From contig JBOGZI010000104.1 of NCBI GenBank assembly GCA_050697275.1, positions 1 through 20,797 on the forward strand: a DNA stretch of 20,797 bases. The letters are read 5' to 3'. The translations under genes and the position numbers were made by a program. Shown piece by piece: positions 5,498-13,592 of the stretch; positions within the stretch are counted from its first letter, which is position 1, and every line of letters starts with the position of its first letter. Source of the DNA: JBOGZI01 sp050697275. Lineage in GTDB: Bacteria > Actinomycetota > Thermoleophilia > Solirubrobacterales > 70-9. The notes below the pieces were generated by a model. The model saw nothing but the letters and a program-made list of their open reading frames with translations. It was not told where the DNA came from and did no database searches.

Positions 5498-7897
5498 ATG
5501 ACGGCTGCGCCGACAACCAGGAAGGCGCTCTGGGGCGTGGTGGCTGCGCTGGCGCTGACCCTCGTGCCAGGCTGGCTGATGGCGCCGACGGCCGTGGCTG
5601 CGGGCCCGCCGGAGCTCTCGCGCTACGACCTCGTTCACAACTGCTACGCCCTGCGCTCCGAGCAGACCGGCAATTGGGTAGCCAAGGGGGGCGGCGGTTA
5701 CACCGCCACCGCTGTCTCGCCGGAAGCGGCGGAGCCCTTCCGCATGCAGGCGACCGGCATGGACGCCGATGGGCGCATCCGCTATCTCTTCTACGGTCCG
5801 AGCCGGGACCACATGGCGCGCACAGCCCTCACCGACGGCGTCGCGCCAGCCGCGCAGCCCAGCGACGACGCCGACTGGACGGTGAACGAGGACGGGGGCG
5901 CCTTCCGGATCGTCAACGACTTCGCCGGCCGCGACCTCGCGGTGAACGGCGCCGACGCCCTGGTCACGGTCCCGGAGGGCAGCGGCGGGGAGGCCGGGCG
6001 CTTCACGGTCGACGAGGTGGCCGGCTGTGCCGACTACCCCGAGATCGAGGTCAACGTGGAGGGCGAGCCCACCAAGGGCGCCGGTCCAAACGCCCCCGTC
6101 AAGGGGTTCGTCGAGACCCACATGCACCACATGGCCTTCGAGTTCCTCGGCACCAAGGTCCACTGCGGCCGGCCCTGGCACCGCTTCGGCGCCCCCTCCG
6201 CCCTGGTCGACTGCCCCGATCACGGCGACACCAACATCCCGCAGACGGAGGGCTGCGCGGCGGTGCTTGAGAACGCGCTCTCTGGAACCACCTGTCACGA
6301 CACCGGGGGATGGCCGACCTTCGCGGGCTGGCCGAGGCATCACCACTACACGCATGAGCAGTCCTACTACAAGTGGGTCGAGCGAGCCTGGCGCGGGGGC
6401 CTGCGCGTCTTCGTCAACCTGATGGTCGAGAACCGGGTCCTCTGCGAGCTCTACCCGCTCACCCCGCGGACCCACAGCTGCAACGAGATGGACAGCGTCC
6501 GGCTTCAGCTGCAGCGCGTCCGCGAGCTGGAGCGCTACATCGACGCCCAGAGCGGGGGCCCGGGCGAGGGCTTCTACCGGATCGTCGAGAGCCCGGAGGA
6601 GGCCCGGAGGGTGATCAACGAGGGCAAGCTCGCCGTGGTCCTGGGGATGGAGGTCTCCGAGCCGTTCGGCTGTCGCCTGATGCAGCCCGGGGACATGCCG
6701 CTCTGCACCGAGGGGCAGGTGCGGGACGGGATCGAGGAGCTGTACGACCTCGGGGTGCGGCAGGTCGAGCTGGTCAACAAGTTCGACAACGCGCTCACCG
6801 GCGTCGCCGGCGACGGCGGCAGCACCGGCACGATCACCAACCTCGGGAACCTCAACTCCGCCGGGACCTTCTGGGACCTCGAGAACTGCACGAACGAGGA
6901 CGCCGACATCAACCACGACCACTCGCCGACCTCGCTCTCGCACAACGACGACGCGCTGATCGCCAACGGGCTCGACCAGTTCGGTGACGCCACCGGGATC
7001 ACCTTGCCGATCTACGGCAGCGGGCCGCACTGCAACCAGCGAGGGCTGTCCATGCTCGGCGAGATCGCGGTCCGCGAGCTGATGGACCGGGGAATGCTCT
7101 TCGACCCCGACCACATGAGCATGCTCGGGCGCAACCAGGCGCTCGACCTGGTCGAGTCCGAGGGCTACTCCGGCGTGATGACCTCGCACAGCTGGAGCAC
7201 CGACAACGCCCTGCCGCGGATCTCGGCGCTCGGCGGGCTGATCGGACCGTCCGCCAAGTCGCCCGAGAAGTTCGTCGGCGACTGGAACCACATCCGCGAG
7301 CACGGCTACGACCAGATGAATCCGTATCTCTTCGGCTTCGGCTACGGCGCCGACATGAACGGCTTCGCCCAGCAGGGCGAGCCGCCCGGGACCGAGGTCA
7401 CCTATCCCTTCCAGTCAGCGATCGACCCGAACGTGACCATTCACAGGCAGGTGTCGGGGGAGCGCACCTTCGACATCAACCAGGACGGCAGCGCCCACTA
7501 CGGCCTCTACGCGGACTGGGTCGAGGCCGTACGCCTTATCGGCGGCGAGGAGATCATCGACGATATGGCGAATGGCGCCGAGGCGTACCTGCAGATGTGG
7601 GAGCGCGCCGTCGGCCCGTCCGGCCCGGATCCCGATCCTGATCCGGGCAGCGGCCCCGGCCCCGGTGGTTCCGGTGGTTCCGGTGCGCAGCCCGGCGCCG
7701 CGCCGCCGCCCAAGAAGGGCAAGCCGGCCGCCGGCAAGAAGCGGAAGTGCTCCGCGCTCCGGGGCAAGCTGAAGAAGGCGAAGAAGAAGACGGCGAAGCG
7801 CAAGCTCCGCCGCCAGATCCGCAAGCGCGGCTGCCTGAAGCCGAAGAAGAAGAAGAGCAGGAAGCGGCGCTCCTCGAAGCCGCAGCCCGGCAGCTAG
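5498..7897 (+). CDS. Exported peptidase M19/amidohydrolase-like metalloenzyme with Lys/Arg-rich tail
   Basis: About 799 aa. Residues 1-35 are a Sec signal peptide (TTRK n-region, hydrophobic core, AVA cleavage site). Residues ~40-165 look like a beta-trefoil or lectin-like module. Residues ~200-690 form a TIM-barrel metal hydrolase resembling renal dipeptidase (M19): HMH at about 208-210 (M19 usually has HxD), GMEVSE near 384, DPDHMSM near 537, TSHSWST near 562 followed by GLIG, and GYGADMNG near 617 in place of M19's GSDFDG. Substrate unknown; several Cys suggest disulfides. A Pro/Gly/Asp linker (about 707-735) leads to a ~60-residue Lys/Arg-rich tail with two Cys. Start: GGAGG (5487-5491) is 6 nt before ATG 5498; an in-frame GTG at 5468 could be a leaderless alternative adding 10 residues. 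Divergent from bioB; the GH3 gene follows 9 bp downstream. Confidence 0.75.
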   Translation: MTAAPTTRKALWGVVAALALTLVPGWLMAPTAVAAGPPELSRYDLVHNCYALRSEQTGNWVAKGGGGYTATAVSPEAAEPFRMQATGMDADGRIRYLFYGPSRDHMARTALTDGVAPAAQPSDDADWTVNEDGGAFRIVNDFAGRDLAVNGADALVTVPEGSGGEAGRFTVDEVAGCADYPEIEVNVEGEPTKGAGPNAPVKGFVETHMHHMAFEFLGTKVHCGRPWHRFGAPSALVDCPDHGDTNIPQTEGCAAVLENALSGTTCHDTGGWPTFAGWPRHHHYTHEQSYYKWVERAWRGGLRVFVNLMVENRVLCELYPLTPRTHSCNEMDSVRLQLQRVRELERYIDAQSGGPGEGFYRIVESPEEARRVINEGKLAVVLGMEVSEPFGCRLMQPGDMPLCTEGQVRDGIEELYDLGVRQVELVNKFDNALTGVAGDGGSTGTITNLGNLNSAGTFWDLENCTNEDADINHDHSPTSLSHNDDALIANGLDQFGDATGITLPIYGSGPHCNQRGLSMLGEIAVRELMDRGMLFDPDHMSMLGRNQALDLVESEGYSGVMTSHSWSTDNALPRISALGGLIGPSAKSPEKFVGDWNHIREHGYDQMNPYLFGFGYGADMNGFAQQGEPPGTEVTYPFQSAIDPNVTIHRQVSGERTFDINQDGSAHYGLYADWVEAVRLIGGEEIIDDMANGAEAYLQMWERAVGPSGPDPDPDPGSGPGPGGSGGSGAQPGAAPPPKKGKPAAGKKRKCSALRGKLKKAKKKTAKRKLRRQIRKRGCLKPKKKKSRKRRSSKPQPGS

Positions 7898-7900
7898 CCT
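7895..7900 (+). promoter_or_regulatory. Candidate -10 (TAGCCT) for the GH3 gene
   Basis: TAGCCT includes the TAG stop of the upstream gene and ends 6 nt before ATG 7907, so transcription would begin at or next to the start codon. No -35 box was recognised. Confidence 0.35.
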
Positions 7901-7906
7901 GGAGTC

Positions 7907-9031
7907 ATGCGGCTAGGTCGGGCGGGATTGGCCCTGGGAGGGCTGCTTGTGTGTGCGGCGACAGCCGGCATCGCGGTGTCGGTGCTGGATGGCGAGGACC
8001 CGCCGCGGGCGCAGGGCCCCGCGGTGGACCCCGCGCTGGCGCAGCTCCAGCCCCGTCAGCTCGCCGGTCAGCGGCTGGTCTGCGGCTTCCAGGGGACGAC
8101 CCTGCCGGGCGTCCTGCGCCAGCAGCTGGCGGCGGGGGAGCTCGCGGGAGTGATCCTGTTCGAGCGGAACATCCGCAGCGTCGGGCAGGCCCGCGCCTTG
8201 ACCGCCGAGCTACAGGCGATCGAGCGGCCCGCGCCGCTGGACGCCCCGCTGATCACGGCGGTGGACGAGGAGGGAGGCTCTGTCAGCCGGATTCCCGGTG
8301 CGCCGCGCGCCAGCGCGGCGGCGATCGGGGCACGCGGGCCCGGATTCGCGCGCCGTCGGGGCGCCGCCGTGGGCGAGCTGATGGTCAGGGCGGGCCTCAA
8401 CGTCGACCTCGCCCCCGTCCTCGACGTCGCCCGGAAGGGCGGCTTCATCATCCGCCAGCGGCGCAGCTTCGGATCGCGGGCCGGGCGGGTGTCGGTCGTC
8501 GGAGTCGCGTTCGCCCAGGGCCTCCGTGACGCGGGCGTGGCCGCCACGGCCAAGCACTTTCCGGGGCTCGGCTCGACACCGGACAACACCGATCTGCGCC
8601 CGGCGACGATCCGCCTGCCGGCTGGCAGGCTGCGACGGGTGGACGAGGCTCCCTTCGTGGCCTTCGCGCGCGCCGGTGGCAAGCTCGTCATGGTCAGCTC
8701 CGCGCGCTACCCGAGGCTGGGCGCCGGGGTTCCGGCCTCGCAGTCGCGCGCCACGGCGACCACCGAGCTGCGTGACCGAATCGGCTTCGAGGGCGTCTCG
8801 ATCACCGACGCGCTCGAGGGCAAGGGGGCGCAGGTGACGGGGCCGCCGAGGAAGGTCGCCCTGCGCGTCGCGCGGGCGGAGGTCGACATCCTGCTCTACG
8901 GCAGCTGCAACACCGCGGTCCGGGCGCGCGAGGCGCTGGGCCGGGCGCTGCGCGACGGCCGGCTGCAGCGTGCGCCATTCGAGCAATCCGTCGCCCGGAT
9001 CCTGGCGCTGCGGGCGCAGCTTGGCCGGTAG
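7907..9031 (+). CDS. Exported glycoside hydrolase family 3 N-terminal domain protein
   Basis: 374 aa: an N-terminal hydrophobic segment (residues 5-27; signal or anchor) and a single GH3 barrel, the size of NagZ-type beta-N-acetylglucosaminidases. Visible motifs: D120-EEGGSVSRIPG (NagZ-like DxEGG), K216-HFPGLGS, and ITD301AL where the Asp would be the nucleophile. The loop after KHFPG, which in NagZ reads GHGD...DSH and supplies the Asp-His acid/base pair, here reads GLGSTPDNTD, so that His is absent. A role in peptidoglycan or other glycan cleavage outside the membrane is likely from the family, but substrate is open. Start ATG 7907: TAGCCT (7895-7900, overlapping the previous stop) lies 6 nt upstream, the spacing of a leaderless message; GGAG is too close to act as a Shine-Dalgarno. 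It may also be cotranscribed with the preceding gene. Confidence 0.85.
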   Translation: MRLGRAGLALGGLLVCAATAGIAVSVLDGEDPPRAQGPAVDPALAQLQPRQLAGQRLVCGFQGTTLPGVLRQQLAAGELAGVILFERNIRSVGQARALTAELQAIERPAPLDAPLITAVDEEGGSVSRIPGAPRASAAAIGARGPGFARRRGAAVGELMVRAGLNVDLAPVLDVARKGGFIIRQRRSFGSRAGRVSVVGVAFAQGLRDAGVAATAKHFPGLGSTPDNTDLRPATIRLPAGRLRRVDEAPFVAFARAGGKLVMVSSARYPRLGAGVPASQSRATATTELRDRIGFEGVSITDALEGKGAQVTGPPRKVALRVARAEVDILLYGSCNTAVRAREALGRALRDGRLQRAPFEQSVARILALRAQLGR

Positions 9032-9046
9032 ACGCCTGGTGGCCGC

Positions 9047-10111
9047 TCAGGCCGCGTCGCGCAGCGACTCGATCTCGCGCAGCTGGCCGAGGCGCTGAAG
9101 CGCCTTCTTCTCGAGCTCCGAGACCTCGCTCTGCTTCATCTCCAGCCGCCTGCTCGCCTCGCGCAGCGGGGTCGGCTCGTCGCCGTTGATCCCGTAGCGC
9201 AGCTGGATCACCTTCCGCTCGGGCTCGGGCAGCCCGTAGACCGCCTCCTTCAGGGTCTCGTCGCGGAGGCTGACCGAGAGCTCCTCCGGGGGGCCGGCCT
9301 GCTCCTCGGGGATGAACTCGCCGAGTGAAGCGCCATCTTCGTCGCCGACCGATCGGTCGAGGCTGGTCACGACCCGGCTCAGCTCGCGGATCTCGTCGAC
9401 CTGGGCGGGGTCGAGCTCGGCCTCCTTGGCGACTTCCTCGGTGCTCGGGTCCCGACCCAGCTTCGCGGCCAGCTCGCGCTCGATCCGCATCACCTTGCGC
9501 TCGCGCTGGGCGACCTGATTGGGGATCCGGATCGTCCGCTCCTTGCTCTCCAGCGCGCGCTGGATCGCCTGGCGGATCCAGAAGGTGGCGTAGGTGGAGA
9601 ACTTGTAGCCCTTGCGCCAATCGAACTTCTCCGTGGCGCGGATCAGGCCGAGGATCCCCTCCTGGATCAGATCGAGCAGGTTGAGGTCCTGGCGCATGTA
9701 GCGGCGCGCGTTCGAGACGACCAGGCGCAGGTTCGAGTTGATCAGCTTCTCCTTCGCTTCCAGATCGCCGCGCTCGATCCGCTGCGAGAGGTCGATCTCC
9801 TCCTCCTTGGTGAGCAGGGGGTGCTTGCGCAGCTCGTTGAAGAAGAGCTGCAGCGCGTCGGTGGTCGCCTCCGCGAGCTCGCCGTTGCGGTAGCCCGCCT
9901 GCTCGGCCGCCTTGCCGCAGTCGTCCTCGACTGAGAGGCCGGCGGCCTCGATCAGCTCCTGCACCTGCTCTGTCTGTTCGTTCGTCAGGTCCGTCTCCTG
10001 AGCCAGCGCGTCCACCTCGGAGAGCTCTACGCAGCTCCGGTCACGCCCGGCGTCGATCAAGCCGGCCACTCGTTCCTGGACTTCGCGATCGAGCTCGACG
10101 CTCGCTTCCAT
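9047..10111 (-). CDS. RNA polymerase sigma-70 factor, RpoD/SigA-like, with divergent region 4.2
   Basis: 354 aa from ATG 10111. Residues ~25-63 resemble a short region 1.1; 85-116 region 1.2 (DALQLFFNELRKHPLLTKEEE); 117-197 region 2 with RLVVSNARRYMRQDLNLLDLIQEG and the -10 segment KFSTYATFWIRQAI...RTIRIP; 200-275 region 3; 290-354 region 4. Regions 2-3 are close to group 1/2 sigma factors. In region 4.2 the usual TRERIRQIE is KQSEVSELE (326-334), so the Arg, Glu and Arg/Gln side chains known in sigma70 to read the -35 box are replaced. It is therefore more likely a group 2 factor than the main housekeeping sigma. Start: GAGGAA lies 9 nt before ATG 10111; the in-frame GTG at 10120 abuts it. 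Convergent with the GH3 gene (15 bp gap) and divergent from the transporter. Confidence 0.92.
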   Translation of the reverse strand: MEASVELDREVQERVAGLIDAGRDRSCVELSEVDALAQETDLTNEQTEQVQELIEAAGLSVEDDCGKAAEQAGYRNGELAEATTDALQLFFNELRKHPLLTKEEEIDLSQRIERGDLEAKEKLINSNLRLVVSNARRYMRQDLNLLDLIQEGILGLIRATEKFDWRKGYKFSTYATFWIRQAIQRALESKERTIRIPNQVAQRERKVMRIERELAAKLGRDPSTEEVAKEAELDPAQVDEIRELSRVVTSLDRSVGDEDGASLGEFIPEEQAGPPEELSVSLRDETLKEAVYGLPEPERKVIQLRYGINGDEPTPLREASRRLEMKQSEVSELEKKALQRLGQLREIESLRDAA

Positions 10112-10224
10112 CACGCTCACTTCCTCAGCTCGCTTGCCCGTCGAGGCCTCCCCCCAAACGACCGCGCACGGTGATTGGTTAGTGTGCCACCTCGCTTCAG
10201 GGGGCGCGGGGCGCGCCTCGATCA

Positions 10225-10270
10225 GGTGACAGGAGACCCGTTGAGCAGGCGACAGGAGGTCCGTTGAGCA
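10225..10270 (+). repeat. 23-bp tandem duplication of a Shine-Dalgarno plus TTG start
   Basis: Bases 10225-10247 and 10248-10270 are adjacent copies differing at three positions (third, twelfth and thirteenth). Each carries GACAGGAG followed by CCGTTGAGCA. The second copy supplies the start TTG (10264) of the transporter gene; the first supplies another TTG at 10241 in a different frame. Confidence 0.8.
10241..10267 (+). promoter_or_regulatory. 8-codon upstream ORF overlapping the transporter start
   Basis: From TTG 10241, with AGGAG 5 nt upstream, the frame reads MSRRQEVR and stops at TGA 10265-10267, which overlaps the transporter's TTG (10264-10266). It contains AGG and CGA codons, probably uncommon in this G+C-rich genome. 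It could couple or dampen transporter translation. Translation of it is inference. Confidence 0.45.
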
Positions 10271-12450
10271 CCCTCGCAGCCGTCATCACGGGTCGCCGCA
10301 GCAAGTGGGTGGTGATCCTCCTCTGGCTGGTCGCCTTCGCCGTGATGTCGCCGCTCGGCTCGAAGCTCTCCGACGAGACCCAGGACGACACGGTCTCCTT
10401 CCTGCCCGAGAGCGCCGAGTCGACCGAGGTGGTGCGAACGCTCGACAGCGAGTTCGAGGCGGGGGAGACCACCCAGGGCATCCTGGTCTACGAGCGCGAG
10501 GGCGGGCTCACCGCGGCCGACCGGAAGAAGATCCTCGACGACGCCGAGAAGCTCCAGATCGCCGGTAACCGAGAGGACGAGGTCCCCCTGACGGAGGATC
10601 CCGAGGTCCCCTTCCAGCCCGACTCGCCGGCCGCGCTCGTCTCCGAGGACGGTACGGTCGCCACCACGATCCTCACCGTCCCGACCGATTTCCGGGAGTC
10701 GGGCGAGTGGGGCGGGAACGTGCGCGACATCGTCGACGAGGAGCCGAGCGAAGGCATGCGAGTGCTCCTCACCGGCGACCTCGGCTTCGGGGCCGACGCC
10801 GAGGAGGTCTTCAGCGAGATCGACACCAAGCTGCTCGGCGCGACCGTGATCCTGGTGCTGGTCCTGCTGGGGGCGATCTATCGGGCGGTGCTGGTCGCGC
10901 TCACGCCGCTGATCGTCGTCTTCTTCGCCTACAGCGTTGCCCAGGGCTTCATCTACCTGATGGCGAAGGGGGGCGCCACCGTCTCGTCCAACAGCACCAG
11001 CATCCTGATCGTGCTGCTGTTCGGGGTGGGGACCGACTACTGCCTGCTCCTGGTCTCACGCTACCGCGAGGAGCTGCGCCAGCTCGAGGACAAGCACGAG
11101 GCGATGGCGCACGCGCTGCGCCGCTCAGGGCCTGCGATCCTCGCCTCAGGGCTCACGGTTTCCTTGGCGATGCTGGTGCTGGCCCTGGCGGACTCCCGCA
11201 ACACCAGCACGCTCGGCCCGGTGGCGGCGATCGGGGTCGGCTGTGCCTTCATCGCCGGGCTCACCCTGCTGCCGGCGCTGCTGACCATCTTCGGCCGGCG
11301 GGGCTTCTGGCCGCGGCGGAGACTGGTGGAGCACGATCCGGCGCACGCGACCGCGATGCGCCGGGGCATCTGGCGGCGGATCGGCGACAAGGTGCTCGAG
11401 ACGCCGGCCCAGGCGCTGCTCGTCACGGTGATCGCCTTCGGAGCGGGCGCCTTCGGGTACCTCGCCTGGAAGGTGGACTACTCGACCACCACCTTCTTCA
11501 AGAAGGAGGTCGAGAGTGTCGAGGGCTTCAGCGTCATGCGCGAGTCGTTCCCGGCGGGCGCGCTGGCGCCGATGACGGTCCTGGTCGAGCGCGAGGACGG
11601 CCGGGTGACCCGGGCTGACGTCGCGGCCGCCGTCAGGAACCTGCGGGGAGTGGAGGGGGTCGCCGGGGCCGTCCCCACCGGCACCACCTCCAATGACGGG
11701 CGCATCGCCTCGGTGGATGTCGTGCTCGAGGACGACCCGCTCGAGTCCGAGTCGCTGGAGATCACACCGGAGCTCCGCGACGTCGTTCGCGACGTCGCCC
11801 CAGGGGTGACCGGCCTGGTCGGCGGCTCCACCGCGATCAACTACGACTTCGACAAGGCGGTCGAGAGCGACTTCAAGCTGATCGTGCCCCTCGTCCTGCT
11901 CCTGATCTTCGTCATCCTCGCCGTCCTGCTGCGCGCGCTGATCGCGCCGCTGGTGCTGATCGCGAGCGTCATCCTCTCCTTCATGGCGACGCTCGGGATC
12001 TCGGTGCTGTTCATCCGCTACGTGGTCGGCGACGCCGGCCTCGACGCCTCGATCCCGACCTTCGCCTTCATCTTCCTCGTCTCGCTCGGGATCGACTACA
12101 CGATCTTCCTGATGGCCCGGGTGCGGGAGGAGGGGCGCCAGCACGGCACCCGTGAGGGGGTGCTCAGGGCCCTGTCGGCGACCGGACCGGTGATCACCAG
12201 CGCCGGGATCATCCTGGCGGGCACCTTCTCGGTGCTGATGACGCTTCCGGTCACCTTCACCTTCGATCTCGGCTTCATGGTCGCGCTCGGCATCCTGCTC
12301 GACACGTTCATCGTGCGGACGATCATGGTGCCGGCCGCCGTCGAGCTGATCGGCGACCGGATCTGGTGGCCTTCGACACCCGAGGCGGGCGGGGCGCTGC
12401 GCGAGGAGACCGGGGAGCACCCGGTCGAGCCCCAGCCCGAGCGCGCCTAG
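10264..12450 (+). CDS. MMPL/RND-family membrane transporter
   Basis: 728 aa, the two-repeat RND layout of MmpL-type lipid exporters and related actinobacterial efflux proteins. First half: membrane helix at ~15-35, an extracytoplasmic domain of ~150 residues, then five helices (~190-340). Second half: helix ~380-400, outer domain to ~535, and five helices ~540-710. Each half has the Asp-Tyr pair expected for proton coupling: VGTD258Y in helix 4 and LGID611Y in helix 10. A short acidic, Pro-rich cytoplasmic tail ends the protein. Start TTG 10264 follows AGGAGGT at 4 nt and is the only start before helix 1. Substrate cannot be told from sequence; lipids or small hydrophobic molecules are usual for the family. 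Divergent from the sigma factor gene; ends on a CTAG shared with the stop of the convergent 2TM gene. Confidence 0.92.
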   Translation: MSTLAAVITGRRSKWVVILLWLVAFAVMSPLGSKLSDETQDDTVSFLPESAESTEVVRTLDSEFEAGETTQGILVYEREGGLTAADRKKILDDAEKLQIAGNREDEVPLTEDPEVPFQPDSPAALVSEDGTVATTILTVPTDFRESGEWGGNVRDIVDEEPSEGMRVLLTGDLGFGADAEEVFSEIDTKLLGATVILVLVLLGAIYRAVLVALTPLIVVFFAYSVAQGFIYLMAKGGATVSSNSTSILIVLLFGVGTDYCLLLVSRYREELRQLEDKHEAMAHALRRSGPAILASGLTVSLAMLVLALADSRNTSTLGPVAAIGVGCAFIAGLTLLPALLTIFGRRGFWPRRRLVEHDPAHATAMRRGIWRRIGDKVLETPAQALLVTVIAFGAGAFGYLAWKVDYSTTTFFKKEVESVEGFSVMRESFPAGALAPMTVLVEREDGRVTRADVAAAVRNLRGVEGVAGAVPTGTTSNDGRIASVDVVLEDDPLESESLEITPELRDVVRDVAPGVTGLVGGSTAINYDFDKAVESDFKLIVPLVLLLIFVILAVLLRALIAPLVLIASVILSFMATLGISVLFIRYVVGDAGLDASIPTFAFIFLVSLGIDYTIFLMARVREEGRQHGTREGVLRALSATGPVITSAGIILAGTFSVLMTLPVTFTFDLGFMVALGILLDTFIVRTIMVPAAVELIGDRIWWPSTPEAGGALREETGEHPVEPQPERA

Positions 12451-12737
12451 CCCCCCCGCAGGCGGTCCATCTCGCGGGACACCTCGTCCTCGCTCACATG
12501 CCGGCGCCGGTGATAGGCGTCCCAGCCCTGGAAGCCGAGCCCGATCCCCCAGCCGCCGATCACCCAGCCGGGCCAGAAGTAGCCCGCGTCACCGAGCGCC
12601 CAGATCAGCACCAGGAACGCGTTGACCAAGACGTAGCAGATCGCGGTCTGCCTGAAGGCCCGCTTGCGCCTGATGCTCGCCAGGGCCTCCTTGCGGAGCC
12701 CCTCCTCGCTGCTCGGGGCCATTATCTCGTCGTTCAT
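12447..12737 (-). CDS. 2TM-domain small membrane protein
   Basis: 96 aa. A charged N-terminal helix (EEGLRKEALASIRRKRAF) precedes two membrane helices at about residues 31-49 and 54-70 (YVLVNAFLVLIWAL; FWPGWVIGGWGIGLGFQGW) and a basic/acidic tail. The pattern YVLVN...L..IW...YFWP.W...GWGIGL is that of the 2TM domain family, whose function is unknown. ATG 12737 has GGGAG at 5 nt. TAGGGT (12771-12766) right after the crotonase stop may give it its own promoter, but with only 37 bp separating them cotranscription with the crotonase is also possible. Its stop codon overlaps the transporter stop by the palindrome CTAG. Confidence 0.85.
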   Translation of the reverse strand: MNDEIMAPSSEEGLRKEALASIRRKRAFRQTAICYVLVNAFLVLIWALGDAGYFWPGWVIGGWGIGLGFQGWDAYHRRRHVSEDEVSREMDRLRGG

Positions 12738-12774
12738 CTCATCTCCCTCGGGTCGCCTCGGCCGGACCCTACCC

Positions 12775-13581
12775 TCAGCGGCCCCGCCACTCCGGCTTGC
12801 GCTTCTCGGCGAAGGCCCGGATTCCCTCCCGGAAGTCCTCCGAGGAGAAGCAGGAGCGGCGCAGCTCGATCAGCTCGCGCTCCTGATCCTCGGTGAGGCG
12901 TGGGTACGCGTTGAGCGTGTCGATCGCGTGCTTGTTCCCCTTCATCGAGAGCGGAGCGTTGGCCGCCACCTCGGCGGCCAGCTCGACCGACGCCCGCTCC
13001 AGCTCGCCGTCGTCCATCACCTCGTGCACGAGCCCGATCCGCTCGGCGCGCTCCGCGTCGACGTTGCGGCCGGTGAGGAAGAGCTCCTTGGTGCGCGGCA
13101 CGCCGATCGCGTCGATGAAGCGCTGCAGCCCGGTGTGTCCGTAGATCAGGCCGAGCTTGGCCGGTGGCATGCCGAGCTTCGCCCCGCGCGCGCAGAGGCG
13201 CAGGTCGCAGGCGAGGGTGAGCTCGAGCCCGCCACCCAGCGCGTGCCCGTTGATCGCCGCGATCACCGGCCAGGGATGCGCGGCGACCGCCTCGAGCGCG
13301 GCGTGGAAGGGGTGCGCGACCAGGGCCTCCGCGTCCCGCTCGAAGCTCTCGGCCGGGATCGCCGCGATGTCGTAGCCGGCGGAGAATCCCCTGCCGGCGC
13401 CGGTCAGCAGCACGCAGCGGGTCTCGATCCCGCGGTCCAGCTTCGGCATCGTCTCGGCGATCGCGTCCAGCAGCTCGTGGTCGAGCGCGTTGCGCGACTC
13501 CGGGCGGGACAGGGTCAGCCGCGCGACTGCCTCGGCGGGCTCGTCGAGCAGCAGCTTTCCCCCGGCTAGTTGGTCGGCCAT
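12775..13581 (-). CDS. Enoyl-CoA hydratase/isomerase (crotonase) family protein, decarboxylase-like active site
   Basis: 268 aa from ATG 13581, normal for a crotonase. Oxyanion-hole elements: FSAGYDI (67-72) and NGHALGGGLE (111-120). Only the first of the two catalytic Glu of enoyl-CoA hydratases is visible (E120); the second position is occupied by Pro in LGMPPAKLG (136-144). The stretch PPAKLGLIY147GHTGLQRF...KELFLTGR resembles E. coli methylmalonyl-CoA decarboxylase (TPVNLGVPYN...KELIFTA), including its active-site Tyr, although the His of that enzyme (AGHDI) is Tyr here. An acyl-CoA decarboxylase or isomerase is thus as likely as a hydratase. It ends with the usual EKRKPEWRGR crotonase tail. 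It starts 11 bp after the biotinyl protein gene and is almost certainly cotranscribed with it. Confidence 0.88.
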   Translation of the reverse strand: MADQLAGGKLLLDEPAEAVARLTLSRPESRNALDHELLDAIAETMPKLDRGIETRCVLLTGAGRGFSAGYDIAAIPAESFERDAEALVAHPFHAALEAVAAHPWPVIAAINGHALGGGLELTLACDLRLCARGAKLGMPPAKLGLIYGHTGLQRFIDAIGVPRTKELFLTGRNVDAERAERIGLVHEVMDDGELERASVELAAEVAANAPLSMKGNKHAIDTLNAYPRLTEDQERELIELRRSCFSSEDFREGIRAFAEKRKPEWRGR

Positions 13582-13592
13582 CGCGGCCGAAG

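Noticed and set aside
5480..7303. 607-codon minus-strand open frame opposite the M19-like gene
   Set aside because: Val/Asp/Gly/Leu-rich shadow with no motif; the plus strand encodes a signal peptide and ordered metal ligands.
11146..12420. 424-codon minus-strand open frame opposite the transporter
   Set aside because: Asp/His/Arg-rich with no family signature; the reverse of hydrophobic transporter codons.
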